64,000 nucleotides of DNA from Limnomonas spitsbergensis (GCA_037349105.1 JAYJMM010000014.1:620001-684000); one strand, 5' to 3'. Positions 18,927 through 28,150 are shown, counted from the stretch's first letter. The notes: a model not told the origin generated them from the letters alone. Made by a program: numbers and translations.

Positions 18927-20438
18927 CTATTGATTCGTGCGCGTGTTCCACGTCGGCATGTTTGTACTGCCGTATATGACCAGGTTGCCATCGTCCTGCA
19001 TCACGAGTCGGTAGGGGGCCTTGTTCGCATTGACGTTGCCTTGGTTCAGAGGAAACCCCCTATTACCTGCATTGATGCCATAGCAACAGGCCCAGTAGGC
19101 AGTTCCACCTTGGTAGAGCACGAGGTTTCCGTCGTTCTGCATCGCCAGCCAACAGTTCGCAGCGCGTGTGACGTTGGCATGCCAGAGTACCGTGCCCCAT
19201 TTTCTCACGGTGATGTTGCCGTCATCATTGAGCTGGAACTGGTAGTTAGTGTTCTTGCTGATCAGTTTGCTTCCCTTTTCAAACCTGCCTCCCAGTACGA
19301 GAGTGTCCGTGTTTACAATGGGTGCAGGTGGGGGCGCGGCGGGCGCGGCGGGCACGGTGCGTGGGGCGGGGTTAATAATGGCTTTGAGGGCAGCCTCGTC
19401 GATGCAAGTGTTCCCGATGCACATATTTCCGTTGTGCACTGTGTCTCCGTTGTGCACTGTGACTCCATCGATTATTGTGTCTCCTCTCAGGTAGTTCTTT
19501 CCATCTTGCCATGATAAGTGGGACCATTTAGTTGGACCCAAGACCGGGTTGTGTACGTGTATGCCATTCCTTTGCCCCCACGAGTCTGGATCCGTATGGC
19601 CAACATAGACTGCCCCCTTGTGCGCCACGTTGCCGTCTGCACGGAAGTGGTGCGCTTTGGAACCTTCGCCGTCGCAGCCCCCTGGCGATCCACAGGCGTT
19701 GCCCCAGATCTGGAGGCTTTCGTCACTGTCGTCGTTGATGGTGAGGCGGAGGTGGTTGCGGTTGGGGCCGGCCGACACTTTTTCGAGGAAGTACGGGTCG
19801 GTGCTTTGGTCGCCGTAGCCGAAGAACAGTTTTTTCTGAACGTTCAGCTGGCCGTTGGCTGTCGTGGTTCCGTCGATTATTGTGTCTCCTCTCAGGTAGT
19901 TCTTTCCATCTTGCCATGATAAGTGGGACCATTGATCTGGACCCAAGACCGGGTTGAGTACGTGTATGCCAATATGTTGCCCCCACTTGACTGGATCCGA
20001 ATCGCCAACAAAGACTGCCCCGTTGTGCGACACGTTGCCGTCTGCGCGGAAGTGGTGCGCTTTGGAACCTTCGCCTGCGCAGCCCCCTGGCGATCCACAG
20101 GCGTTGCCCCAGATTTGGAGGCTTTCTTCGGGGTCGTCGTTGATGGTGAGGCGAAGGTGGTTGTTGTTGACGCCGGCCGTCACTTTTTCGAGGAAGTACG
20201 GGTCGGTACTGTTCTGCGCATTTCCCGTTGTTGTCATCGATGTGTCGCCGAAAAAAAGCTTCCCCTGCACGTTAAGGTTGCCGCCACAGCCAGGTGTGAC
20301 TGCCATCCCTGCGGCGTTCAGCGCCGCACAGTCCGTGAAGCGTTCGCCCCGACTCGGGAGGAAAACGGCGACTGCTATGACCAGGCATATGATGGAGATC
20401 GCGATCACCTTGGAGTAGTTTGCAGGAATGTGGTGCAT
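18927..20438 (-). CDS. Membrane-anchored protein with duplicated module and B-lectin domain
   Basis: The product has 503 aa. A hydrophobic segment at about residues 10-27 works as a signal anchor. Two copies of a roughly 130-residue module follow, each with NHLRLTINDD, ESLQIWGNACGSPGGC, GSKAHHFRADGNV and HLSWQDGKNYLRG. After a Pro/Ala linker the last 115 residues form a bulb-type (Galanthus) mannose-binding lectin domain with the repeated QDDGNLV(I/L)Y signature. In known B-lectins each QxDxNxVxY strand can bind mannose; here QNDGNLVLY and QDDGNLVIY keep this form. A surface glycan-binding or fibre-like virion role is a reasonable inference. The first module also carries an LFFGDTS segment echoed as LFFGYGD before the second. 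Intronless and complete. Confidence 0.82.
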   Translation of the reverse strand: MHHIPANYSKVIAISIICLVIAVAVFLPSRGERFTDCAALNAAGMAVTPGCGGNLNVQGKLFFGDTSMTTTGNAQNSTDPYFLEKVTAGVNNNHLRLTINDDPEESLQIWGNACGSPGGCAGEGSKAHHFRADGNVSHNGAVFVGDSDPVKWGQHIGIHVLNPVLGPDQWSHLSWQDGKNYLRGDTIIDGTTTANGQLNVQKKLFFGYGDQSTDPYFLEKVSAGPNRNHLRLTINDDSDESLQIWGNACGSPGGCDGEGSKAHHFRADGNVAHKGAVYVGHTDPDSWGQRNGIHVHNPVLGPTKWSHLSWQDGKNYLRGDTIIDGVTVHNGDTVHNGNMCIGNTCIDEAALKAIINPAPRTVPAAPAAPPPAPIVNTDTLVLGGRFEKGSKLISKNTNYQFQLNDDGNITVRKWGTVLWHANVTRAANCWLAMQNDGNLVLYQGGTAYWACCYGINAGNRGFPLNQGNVNANKAPYRLVMQDDGNLVIYGSTNMPTWNTRTNQ

Positions 20439-20673
20439 TTGCGTTTTTCTGTCTGTTTGCCCGCCTTATCGTAGACGCATAAAAAACGTGAACGCCGCGT
20501 CTTACTTTTCTTTTTGCCTCCGACGCGCCTCTCGGACGACGTTGCTGCAACGCTGTCGCGCTCATACACTCAGCACTAGGGATAAGTGGGACATAGGACC
20601 GTCGACCAATTGGGCGTGACCGCGTTCGTGTGCCATTATTCTATCGTAATTACATGTAACATCATGATTGACA

Positions 20674-21290
20674 AGAGCATCCGGTACCGAGCAGCTGTCC
20701 ACTACGCACGCTTTTTCCGAAGTTTGCGTGGCGTAGCCAAACTTCTAAATCCAGCGTACAGAGATGGGTTCATGAAGAACCATCGATGCGCAGTCCTAGA
20801 AAAAAGAATGATATTCTAAGCGAAATCGAATATTGCATCGCAACAGCTCTCGCAGCTTCGCCGTGTATGACGATTCAACAACTGTGCACCACCGTTTCTA
20901 AGACGTGCAGTATTCGCATATCGTCTGTAAACACCGCCATGAAGTGGCTGAAGGACCTCAAATACAGCAGGGAGAAGGTGTACAACGTCGTTGAGTATTC
21001 ACCCCCCAGAAAACATCACGGCCTCATTCATCAAGGCATACTCAGCCCATAGCGATACGAACATTGTGTGCATCGACGAAGCGGGATTTCACGTCGGCGA
21101 TCACGGCAGGTATGGCTACTCCAGACGCGGGCACCGGATTCATATCCCATCGTCTCGAACACTTCGGAAAGCTAAATACACGACAATCATGGCGATCGGA
21201 ACGGAGGGTGTCATTCACTACCATATCCACAAGCCGAAGAAAACGAAGAAAGCCCTTCGAAAGGTTCCAATGGCGCGAACAAAAATAGGA
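20674..21290 (+). pseudogene. IS630-family transposase remnant
   Basis: Recognisable blocks lie in three frames: a start (MIDKSIRYRAAVHYARFFRS), an HTH-like region (VNTAMKWLKDLKYSREKV) and the region of the first catalytic Asp (NIVCIDEAGFHVGDHGRYGY, then SRRGHRIHIPSS). The protein is cut after GTEGVIHYHI, before the second catalytic Asp. Frameshifts lie near 20815 and 21000. The minus-strand copy at 44489-44946 belongs to the same subfamily. Confidence 0.82.
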
Positions 21291-21329
21291 AAAAGAAGCA
21301 GCGTTGAACAGCAGGAGCAGGACGTCTAG

Positions 21330-22270
21330 CAGCAGAACAAACAGGACGCTAAGGCAGCGCGAGAAGCGGACCAAATGGATCTCGCATTCTCGCAATACAT
21401 GTGACCGAGTGTTTGCGCGGAATAATTCCTCTCGAGAGACCTCTGAAGTTCGCGTCTCACTCCCACAAGTCGCTGCAACTGTACCACTGGTTTCTCAAGG
21501 AGACTGAGATTGGGAAACAAGCACACTCGGTTGAAGTGGCTGAGAGGAACGCTTCTGGTGTGCTGACTAAACCATCCGAATGCTTCTTCAGAGGCCGTAT
21601 GTTCCACCTGTTGCCAATGAAGAAGAGTGGCTTTACCACGTCGTCGATCCCGATCTCTTCAATGTTCTTCAAAACCATGCTCCGATCCATTCATCTGTCA
21701 TCGTTCGGTGTTCGACACACGAGGATTCGAGAGCCCGCGTGTCTGAAGCTGGTCGAGACGAGCAGCCGGACGTTCGCCGGGTCGATCACGACAGACGGCT
21801 ACGCTGTCAGTGCTCTGATTGCGTGCAGGCTTTCGTTGGATGTCACGAGGGGTGCTAGCGACTCTTCCATTGATGACGTCCGATCTGCAATCCAGAACAG
21901 CGAAGACGGAGTGGTCCTCTACGGAGGCGTGGACCCGGGCTTCACAGACGTCGTGTCATGTGCGTACGACGATGGGACGAAGGCATCATACAGCTCGTCG
22001 AGGTATTACGAGAAGGCGAAGATCAAATACAGCATGCGAATGACGCAGGTGTTCAACAGGACGACAAAGGCGGAGTGGGGGGACAAACCGCGTCGCTGGC
22101 ACACTTCGCGGTACACGCAAAAGTGTACCTGGGCGTCCTCTGAGAGCTGCTGACGCACCGGATGGCTCAGAAGTACCGCAGACTTCGTCATCTGCGGCAT
22201 GTTTCGAAGCAAGGCGCCGTGAATGAAATCGTGGACCTGCTCGTCGGAAAGCCTGGTAAATTGCGCGCCA
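21330..22270 (+). pseudogene. Fanzor (TnpB-like) nuclease remnant, second lineage
   Basis: An open stretch at 21401-22153 contains SITTDGYAVSALIACRLSLD and the RuvC-I block GGVDPGFTDVVSCAYDDG followed by YSSSRYYEKAKIKYS. These match the order TDG..., NDPG..., LTRKQYYTESG in the intact protein at 35418-37553. The frame ends at a TGA near 22140 where the related fragment at 37.7-38.3 kb has an Arg codon. The homologous HRMAQKYRRLRHLRHVSKQG region continues in another frame to about 22255. RuvC-II, the relocated Glu and RuvC-III are missing. Dead copy. Confidence 0.8.
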
Positions 22271-22385
22271 AATGCACCGTCACCGCAACCGTAATTTCAC
22301 GAACGGTAAGGAAGCACAGCACTGGTCGTGTTATTAAACAGGGTGCAGGTCGACAACCATCCAAGGCATTCCATCGCAATCTGCA

Positions 22386-22994
22386 TCATCCGACCGCATC
22401 GTGTTCCGTCGTCGAGATGACGATGTCCAACGCGAGCAGCCTGTTCACGACGTGCTCCCTCGCCAGCTGCATATGTTTTACTGCGTTCGCAGGGAGCGTG
22501 GTCGACAACTCCATCATCGGGACGACGACCATGTCGACAATGCGGTAGTGCACCGGTGTGTATACGGCCTCCTCCCCATTGGCGAGAGGATTCGGAAATG
22601 CTCGGATGACGCGGTCGATTGCGGCGACAACCCTGCGCAGCCCGACCTCGACGTCCCGGTCGACCAGAGTCGCTCGCATCCGTCCCCGGATACTGGCCAG
22701 CGGCTCTTCCTTGTCGAATGTGCGCATGCATGCTATGATTCCAGTGTCCGATAGCGCCGAGCATCCGTTTTCGGCGCAGACGGACACGGGTCCGGTGAAC
22801 GCGCAGCGGAACGGGCAGGCGATCGCGCGGACGAGCGAAGACCATACGAAGCATGGCAGGCACAAGACGGGCGAAATCAGCCCCATGCAAATGCGAGTCG
22901 ACAGCTTGTATTTGTAAGGCCACTCCTTGCCGTCGACAGCGAGTAGCGTAGCATCTTCGATGCACTTGGCGTAGACTTCGAGCACAGACGACAT
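22386..22994 (-). CDS. Hypothetical Cys-rich membrane-associated protein
   Basis: The product has 202 aa and starts MSSVLEVYAKCIED. A hydrophobic Cys/Pro-rich segment at about residues 37-70 (GLISPVLCLPCFVWSSL) is followed by a charged region with many Arg and Val and a C-terminus with an HMQLAREHVVNRLLALD helix. No family recognised. The ATG was chosen because sequence upstream in the same frame overlaps the Pif1 gene on the same strand. About 30 bp separate it from the Pif1 stop, so the two may be co-transcribed. Confidence 0.65.
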   Translation of the reverse strand: MSSVLEVYAKCIEDATLLAVDGKEWPYKYKLSTRICMGLISPVLCLPCFVWSSLVRAIACPFRCAFTGPVSVCAENGCSALSDTGIIACMRTFDKEEPLASIRGRMRATLVDRDVEVGLRRVVAAIDRVIRAFPNPLANGEEAVYTPVHYRIVDMVVVPMMELSTTLPANAVKHMQLAREHVVNRLLALDIVISTTEHDAVG

Positions 22995-23023
22995 CCTTAG
23001 TCGTTGTTCTGTCGTGACGCCGT

Positions 23024-24508
23024 TTATACCCCCCCCTCGCCCTCGCCTCCCTTCACCCGCCTCCATCTCGTCTCTATGACCCTCTCCCACTCCGGGTCCG
23101 GCGCGTGGACGTCGCCCTTGTCCACTGCGTAGAAGTCGCGGACACGTGGGTGCGTGCGAACCGTTGCCCCCTCGCAGTCTCTGACCTCCAGTCCCTTGGA
23201 AGACCTCGCCCTGCTGAGTGCGACGTAGGCCTGGCCCTCGGCGAACATGTCCCTGAGCGAGACGCGCACCGAGTCGATGGACATGCCCTGTGCCTTGTGG
23301 ACAGTGATCGCCCATGCGAGCTTGAGAGGCACCTGGCGGCGCACCGCCTCGCCGACGCCGCTCACCTTGACGGTGAAGCTCGCGCAATCGATGCGTGACA
23401 CGCAAGGAGAGGACATGAAGCTGACGATGGGGCTTTTCTTTCCGTCGTCGCTGAACCCGACCACCACGCCCCTGCTGCCGTTGACGAGCCCTTCCTCGAC
23501 GGAGATGTTTCGAAGCAACATGACCTGGGCCCCGACGCACAGCGAAATTTGCGCAGCGGCGAGGCAATCGCGGTCCAGGCACGTCTGCAGCTTGCTTTTG
23601 TTCGCCTCGCTCTTGGGCGCCGCTAGATGTACGGTGTCGATCGCATCGAAATGCGCCAGCGTCGCGCCCGTCTCGCGGATCAGAGCCGCCATCTCCGTTC
23701 GGTTCCGCGTGTCGACGTCGACGTTCCTGGCGAATATCTCGGTGGGGCGAATGCCGTTTTGCTCCTGCACCGGGCGGGCACACATCTGGGCTAGATCTCG
23801 CAGCGCCTCCGCGGCAGTCGACGGGGCGGCCGATCGGATGTCGTGCAGCAGTCGAATGAACTCAACCTCATCCTTTCCCTGTCGGTATACGTGGGATAGG
23901 ACGACCGTCGTCAGCTTCAGCCGTCGCCACGCCGGCGACTGGAACGCGAAGCCGTAGTTCAAGAACTCGTCGTCCGGCGTCGACCGCGTCAGCTTTCGCG
24001 AGACAGGGGGCAGCTGGTGAAAGTCGCCGACCAGAACCAGCTGCAGACCTCCGGCGGGCGACTCGCCGGTGATGCCACACATCGCTTTCTCAGCGAGCTC
24101 CAGGAACTCGCCGGACAGCATGCCGGCTTCGTCGATGACAAGCACATCCCAGTTGCGGAGACGTGAAGCCGCTCGACCCATACGCAGGAACCTTTGGAAG
24201 TCGCCTATGTTTGTCGGCAACCCGATCCCGAGCGCCGAGTTGAGCGTCTGGCCGGCCATTTGCATCGCAGCGACGCCGGTGGTCGCGGTCACGGCGACGC
24301 GCTGCCGGAACTCGCGCTCGCTGCCGTACCGACGTCGAAGTGCGTTTAACGCCAGCCTTAGGACGTAGGACTTGCCGGTGCCCGCAGGCCCGGTGAGAAA
24401 CACGTTCTGCCTGGCGTCGACGAGGCTCATGAAACGAGCCTGCTCCGCGTCCAACTCGAACTCCTCTTCTGCATCGTCGACGAGGTGAAGGGGGGGCGTC
24501 GGGTCCAT
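23024..24508 (-). CDS. Pif1/RecD-like SF1 DNA helicase
   Basis: The product has 494 aa. Motif I is GPAGTGKS at residues 40-47, motif II VLVIDEAGML, motif III LVGDFHQLPPV, and the C-terminal motifs AWAITVHKAQGMSID and GQAYVALSRARS are all present and in order. These define Pif1-type 5'-3' helicases. Family members unwind forked DNA and G-quadruplexes and aid genome replication or recombination. Length is compact for the family, with only a short acidic N-terminal extension and no extra C-terminal domain. Start: ATG at 24508 (MDPTPPLHL), directly after an upstream CAG-rich spacer. It is followed closely by the 202-aa membrane protein and preceded by the kinase gene on the same strand. Confidence 0.92.
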   Translation of the reverse strand: MDPTPPLHLVDDAEEEFELDAEQARFMSLVDARQNVFLTGPAGTGKSYVLRLALNALRRRYGSEREFRQRVAVTATTGVAAMQMAGQTLNSALGIGLPTNIGDFQRFLRMGRAASRLRNWDVLVIDEAGMLSGEFLELAEKAMCGITGESPAGGLQLVLVGDFHQLPPVSRKLTRSTPDDEFLNYGFAFQSPAWRRLKLTTVVLSHVYRQGKDEVEFIRLLHDIRSAAPSTAAEALRDLAQMCARPVQEQNGIRPTEIFARNVDVDTRNRTEMAALIRETGATLAHFDAIDTVHLAAPKSEANKSKLQTCLDRDCLAAAQISLCVGAQVMLLRNISVEEGLVNGSRGVVVGFSDDGKKSPIVSFMSSPCVSRIDCASFTVKVSGVGEAVRRQVPLKLAWAITVHKAQGMSIDSVRVSLRDMFAEGQAYVALSRARSSKGLEVRDCEGATVRTHPRVRDFYAVDKGDVHAPDPEWERVIETRWRRVKGGEGEGGV

Positions 24509-24534
24509 TCTGCACACCAGTCCTGTTGCAAATG

Positions 24535-25722
24535 TCAGGAGTCAGTAGCTTTAAGTCGCCCGTCCACCCGCTCTCGACACGCTGCTGCAGCGAATCGCCG
24601 GGCGGCTTCGGCGTCTCTAAAACCGCCGCAGACCAGGCCTGCGATGAGGACATGTACCGCACGTGACTGTGACTTTCGCTTCCCGCGCGCCAGCAGAAAG
24701 ATAACGATGGCAAGGGAGTGCATGTCTACCTGAGGAATCAGGCGCGCAGCTTCCTCGTCGGACCGTAGCGCCAAGTGCCGCCAGCTCCTGAACTCACCCT
24801 GCCAGTCTTCGGTGGTGAAGAGGTGCGGCACGTGGATGCCGAGCAGGGCCGCTGACTCGGCGGCTGCGCTGGCGGCCTCGCAGCAGAGCGCGAAGATCGG
24901 CTCGACGCGACCGGTGAGGACCGGCGACATGAAGCCCGTGGTGCCGATGCGCACCGGGCCTGCCTGCATGGCGTCCACGAGGTCGTCGTAGTGTGCGACG
25001 TGGCCGTAGTCGCCGAGGACAAACTTGGCGGCAGAGGGAACGGCCTGTCCAGCGACGAGGATGTTATCCGGTTTGACGTCCAGGTGAACGAGTCGACTGC
25101 GATGCAGGACCGACAGCGCGCCGAGGACGGACTCGGACATCCGCAGCAGGTCGTTTGCGGACGTCCGCTTCCTGTAACGCTGCACCCAGCGTCTGTCCAG
25201 AGCGCCGTCGAAAGCTCGCATCGGCAGGAGCGCACGGCCAGCGACAGAGACCTCGCAGATGGTCGGGTGCAGCGCGCACGCGCCCATGCGCCTCGCGCGC
25301 TTGAAGATGCCGCGCAACATCAGGTGCACGGCCCGCTCTTCGAGCGCTTGCGCCTGATCCGGGATGTCCTTGATCGCTATATTGGCGGTATCTAGCCCGA
25401 GTCGCCTCAGCCCCGCGGCGCCGATTCCGAGAACGGTGCTACGGGTCTGGGCCGCCGAATCGCTGCACCGCCGGCTCGTGACCACGCTGCCTGGAGGATT
25501 GCGTGCGGGGATGTCTTGCGCCGCGTAGACGACGGTGCCCTCCCTCCCGATCCCGAGCGGATGAAGGGCCGCCGAGGACGAGGTGCGCCAAACCGAGGAC
25601 GCATTCGACATGCGCGAATCGGACATGTCTTCCCTCATCATCCCGAGCGTCGCCCGATCCACGAGTGCCGCCCAGAGGATCGCTTCGACGCGAACGTCGC
25701 GCTCGCTGTTTGCATCGCCCAT
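24535..25722 (-). CDS. Divergent Ser/Thr protein kinase
   Basis: The product has 395 aa. The glycine loop is GIGREGTVV (57-65), the likely ATP-binding lysine is in IAIKDI (K118), the catalytic loop is HLDVKPDN (213-220) with Asp and Asn kept, and the Mg-binding motif is GDYGH (238-241 region), a DFG-to-DYG change. The APE motif is replaced by MSPVL. Long insert between the glycine loop and the lysine. This is an active-looking eukaryotic-type kinase with unknown substrate; virion-packaged kinases are common in NCLDVs. Start ATG at 25722; upstream in-frame sequence runs into the next gene. The spacing to the Pif1 start is 26 bp. Confidence 0.88.
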   Translation of the reverse strand: MGDANSERDVRVEAILWAALVDRATLGMMREDMSDSRMSNASSVWRTSSSAALHPLGIGREGTVVYAAQDIPARNPPGSVVTSRRCSDSAAQTRSTVLGIGAAGLRRLGLDTANIAIKDIPDQAQALEERAVHLMLRGIFKRARRMGACALHPTICEVSVAGRALLPMRAFDGALDRRWVQRYRKRTSANDLLRMSESVLGALSVLHRSRLVHLDVKPDNILVAGQAVPSAAKFVLGDYGHVAHYDDLVDAMQAGPVRIGTTGFMSPVLTGRVEPIFALCCEAASAAAESAALLGIHVPHLFTTEDWQGEFRSWRHLALRSDEEAARLIPQVDMHSLAIVIFLLARGKRKSQSRAVHVLIAGLVCGGFRDAEAARRFAAAACRERVDGRLKATDS

Positions 25723-25751
25723 GTGTCGTTGTACCTGTACTACTGCTAACA

Positions 25752-26189
25752 TTACGTCGTCGCGGGGAGCAACGACCGGTACGCGGCCTCGAGGTCGGGA
25801 AATATGTTTGCAGGAACACCACCCGCGCCGCTGCTGCTGTGCATGACCATCGCCCAACTCCGACCGTACCATATGTCCAGCGTTGGTCGCATCGACGCCG
25901 TGGCGCCCGTCCCGAGCGGCGTGGCGACGATTCGACGCCATCTGCCCCGTCGCTCCCTGTGGACCGACCATCCGCCGCCGCTTTCTTCGCTGTTCAGCGC
26001 GCAGAACGAGCGCACCAGTTCCGACGCAAGCTGTTCCCGCTCCAAATCCCGCGCCCGCGCCCGAACCCGGGCGCCCCTGCGACGTTCCTCATCGCCGTCA
26101 AACGTCAGCAGGCGAGGAGAAGGGGGGGACGGCGGGGCAGCGATGACGATGTACCGTCCCGATTCCGCCTCTTCTTCTCCTTCGTCCAT
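25752..26189 (-). CDS. Hypothetical protein, 145 aa
   Basis: Starts MDEGEEEAESGRYIVIA at the ATG at 26189. It has an Arg-rich central helix (RRRGARVRARARDLEREQ) and a Trp-containing C-terminal half. No recognised domain. Same direction as the kinase, 29 bp upstream of it. The opposite strand is also open here, but the minus frame fits the local gene order better. Moderate confidence that it is coding. Confidence 0.5.
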   Translation of the reverse strand: MDEGEEEAESGRYIVIAAPPSPPSPRLLTFDGDEERRRGARVRARARDLEREQLASELVRSFCALNSEESGGGWSVHRERRGRWRRIVATPLGTGATASMRPTLDIWYGRSWAMVMHSSSGAGGVPANIFPDLEAAYRSLLPATT

Positions 26190-26295
26190 GTGGATCGGGA
26201 CGTGGCGCGCCACGCTGTCTGATCGGTGGCCGGCGCAAAATAAGGGATGCAGGAACGCATCGCGGCCAAGAAGTGTGGACCACCCTCACCCTCAT

Positions 26296-26298
<3 letters not shown>

Positions 26299-26334
<36 letters not shown>
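26299..26334. repeat. (CA)n microsatellite
   Basis: A run of about 18 CA dinucleotides lies in the intergenic region between divergent genes (25752-26189 on minus, 26388 on plus). Confidence 0.95.
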
Positions 26335-26335
<1 letters not shown>

Positions 26336-26387
26336 TTCTCTCTCAAAAAGAAATGTACGGCGTGTGTAAACGAAACCACGAGACCGA

Positions 26388-26612
26388 ATGGTGTACTCAG
26401 AGTCATTTCGAAAACACGCGATCCGCAGGTTCGAGGACATCGGCAGCTACTGGAAGGCCGCCAGAGAAATCCGCGTCAGCATCGCCACCTTGCACCGTTG
26501 GGTTCGTCAGTCGGGGCAGACGGCGCTGAAGAGCAGGCGAGAAGAAGAAGACGAAGACGAAGAAGAGCCCGAAAACGATGTCGCGCCTGAAACAGAAGCC
26601 GTGCCAGCTTGA
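26388..26612 (+). CDS. Small HTH protein, transposase-N-terminus-like
   Basis: The product has 74 aa. MVYSESFRKHAIRRFEDIG then AAREIRVSIATLHRWVRQSGQ is a helix-turn-helix of the kind at the start of IS3/IS630-type transposases (repeated helix, ATLHRW recognition helix). An acidic tail follows (EEEDEDEEEPEND). There is no catalytic domain, so it is either a domesticated DNA-binding protein or a relic. Its last 35 bases overlap the Rpb4-like gene in another frame, so both genes probably belong to one transcript. Confidence 0.6.
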   Translation: MVYSESFRKHAIRRFEDIGSYWKAAREIRVSIATLHRWVRQSGQTALKSRREEEDEDEEEPENDVAPETEAVPA

Positions 26613-26985
26613 TTCGATTGTCGAGCAGGGGGTGACCCCGGAGGAGGCGTTCACCGTGATCATGAACGGCAACGCCCCGACGGGACACGCGCCGGACATC
26701 TCCAAGGCGTACATCTTGGGATTGATGTCCCCCCTCGGCCGATCCCAAGCGTCTCAGCAGAGGGCGCGGCAGCTGATCGATGAAACCGACCCCGAGGGCA
26801 GGCGGCTGACAGACTTCGAGGCCGTGGCCCTCTCGACGCTTCGGCCCAGGAGTTGGGACGAGGCCGTCGCACTCATCCCGAGCCTGAAAGAGGTCGGACA
26901 GGATCGAAAGCGGCCTTGGTCCGACCTGATCGCAGACATGAGGGCGCTCAAGGGAGGGAGGGACATGGTGTCAATCATGTCATAG
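26578..26985 (+). CDS. Rpb4/RPC9-like RNA polymerase subunit
   Basis: The product has 135 aa. The C-terminal half contains LTDFEAVALSTLRPRSWDEA followed by VALIPSL (residues 77-103). It matches the HRDC-like core of Rpb4, which ends typically in F-E-x-A-x-L-x-N-L-x-P, then E-A-x-x-L-I-P-S-L. Rpb4 pairs with Rpb7 to form the polymerase stalk. Several NCLDVs encode their own polymerase, so this fits. The N-terminal half is not conserved to the eye. The ATG lies inside the preceding HTH gene (26388-26612), a tight coding overlap. The assignment rests on one motif block, so a chance match is possible. Confidence 0.55.
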   Translation: MSRLKQKPCQLDSIVEQGVTPEEAFTVIMNGNAPTGHAPDISKAYILGLMSPLGRSQASQQRARQLIDETDPEGRRLTDFEAVALSTLRPRSWDEAVALIPSLKEVGQDRKRPWSDLIADMRALKGGRDMVSIMS

Positions 26986-27550
26986 GGGCACACAGAGAAG
27001 AACTCCATGCGCGCTCCATGCGGTTGAATCTATCGACTTGTTACTTGTAATCGGCTCTTTGTCCGTCTTTTTCTTTCCCTCATGAACCTCTCGACAACCT
27101 GGACATCCAACGTGCGTTGTGCCGTCGATGCGGGGACTATGTTTGGGTCATCTGGGGTGGCAACGCATGCCGCGAATGTGACGGCTTCCTCAGCATTGTG
27201 GCCTCCTCCCATGATGTCTGCCGGAAAAGAGCGTGTGAAGCAATCTAACACCGTGAGGATCGATGCGTGTGACGCACTTTCCAAGACCGAGGCACTCGTC
27301 GCATTAACAGCGGTTTCCATCATGGGTTGTGAAGCAAATGCTTTCATGGAGAACGCCGACGTGACACTCTTGTGGCTGCTACCAGAAAAAGATGGACAGC
27401 TCAAGCACTTCCGCATGTTTAATGATCAGCCACACTTTTGTTCTCCTCGGGCATCCAGCGTCGACCTCTTGGCGCGCCGGGCACGGCGCCCACACGGCCG
27501 CCCCCAGCGCGCATTTAAACGTTGAACGACGACGTCCCTCATTAATTTGG
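26986..27550. other. Region without a clear gene
   Basis: Competing frames are open on both strands: plus 27082-27525 with 147 aa, minus about 27030-27400 with up to 128 aa. Neither shows a domain. A third plus frame at about 27084-27245 encodes a zinc-ribbon-like LCRRCGDYVWVIWGGNACRE (then C-D-G-F-L) but has no ATG between the preceding stop and the motif. It may be a decayed or spliced gene. Confidence 0.4.
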
Positions 27551-28150
27551 TTAGTGAACAAAGCATGTGCATGTAGAGTTGGACAACAGCACCAGCATGG
27601 TGCGGATGGCATGCACGTCCCGCGTGATCGTCACCGTTGCAATGCCGATCATGGCGGTCACCAAGCATGCCGCGATCGTGCTGGCAGCCAAAATTGAAGC
27701 ATGCCTCGCGACCGCCGCCTCGTGATGCACGATGTGTTCCAGCATCCACTCCTTGCATAGGACGCGGTCGTCGTCGTCGTCGTCGGACTCGACCGAATGG
27801 GAATGGACGATGACCGTCCTCGCGTCCTCCTCGCCATCAAGGACACGGGGGAGTCCCAACACATCCACCTGAACGATTCGGCCATCGGCATCCGCGACAT
27901 CCACGACATCCACGACATCCACGGCATCCACGGCATCCACGGCATCCACGCCGTTGACATCCGCGGTAGGCAACGGCGTGAACATCAAATCTGCGGCCCC
28001 ATCGCTGTCGTCGCTCTCGCCCTCGTCGCTCTCGCCCTCGTCCTCATCGAGAGCCACTTCGATCTCCTCACGGCGAGGAGGGGGTGTCGTATCCGCAAGC
28101 AACATCTCTTCCGGCCCTTCTTCTTCGATGATCGCGACCCTGTGAGACAT
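27551..28150 (-). CDS. Acidic tail-anchored membrane protein
   Basis: The product has 199 aa (MSHRVAIIEEEGPEE; ATG at 28150, with an earlier non-ATG possibility). A strongly acidic region (EGESDEGESDDSDG), then Val-Asp repeats of DAVDVVDVVD type, and a C-terminal hydrophobic segment (ILAASTIAACLVTAMIGIAT) near residues 155-176. Such a layout is that of a tail-anchored protein. The function is unknown. The VD repeat corresponds to a 9-bp catccacgg/catccacga repeat at 27895-27960. Confidence 0.65.
   Translation of the reverse strand: MSHRVAIIEEEGPEEMLLADTTPPPRREEIEVALDEDEGESDEGESDDSDGAADLMFTPLPTADVNGVDAVDAVDAVDVVDVVDVADADGRIVQVDVLGLPRVLDGEEDARTVIVHSHSVESDDDDDDRVLCKEWMLEHIVHHEAAVARHASILAASTIAACLVTAMIGIATVTITRDVHAIRTMLVLLSNSTCTCFVH

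Larger units (their letters stand above)
20565..22300 (+). mobile_element. Fossil IS630-Fanzor element, right end lost
   Basis: The left terminal repeat starts at the TA at 20565-20566 (ACTCAGCACTAG, then TGGGACA, then GTCGACCAATTGGGCG). Transposase remnants follow at 20674-21290 and Fanzor remnants at about 21330-22270, all in the plus direction, which is the same order as in the intact element at 34092. No right terminal repeat is visible before the next gene at 22386, so the end is deleted. Sequence divergence from the 34-kb element is high, so this is a separate lineage. Confidence 0.8.

Noticed and set aside
26388..26612. Complete transposase
   Set aside because: Only the HTH part is present; no DDE residues follow in any frame and no terminal repeats flank it.
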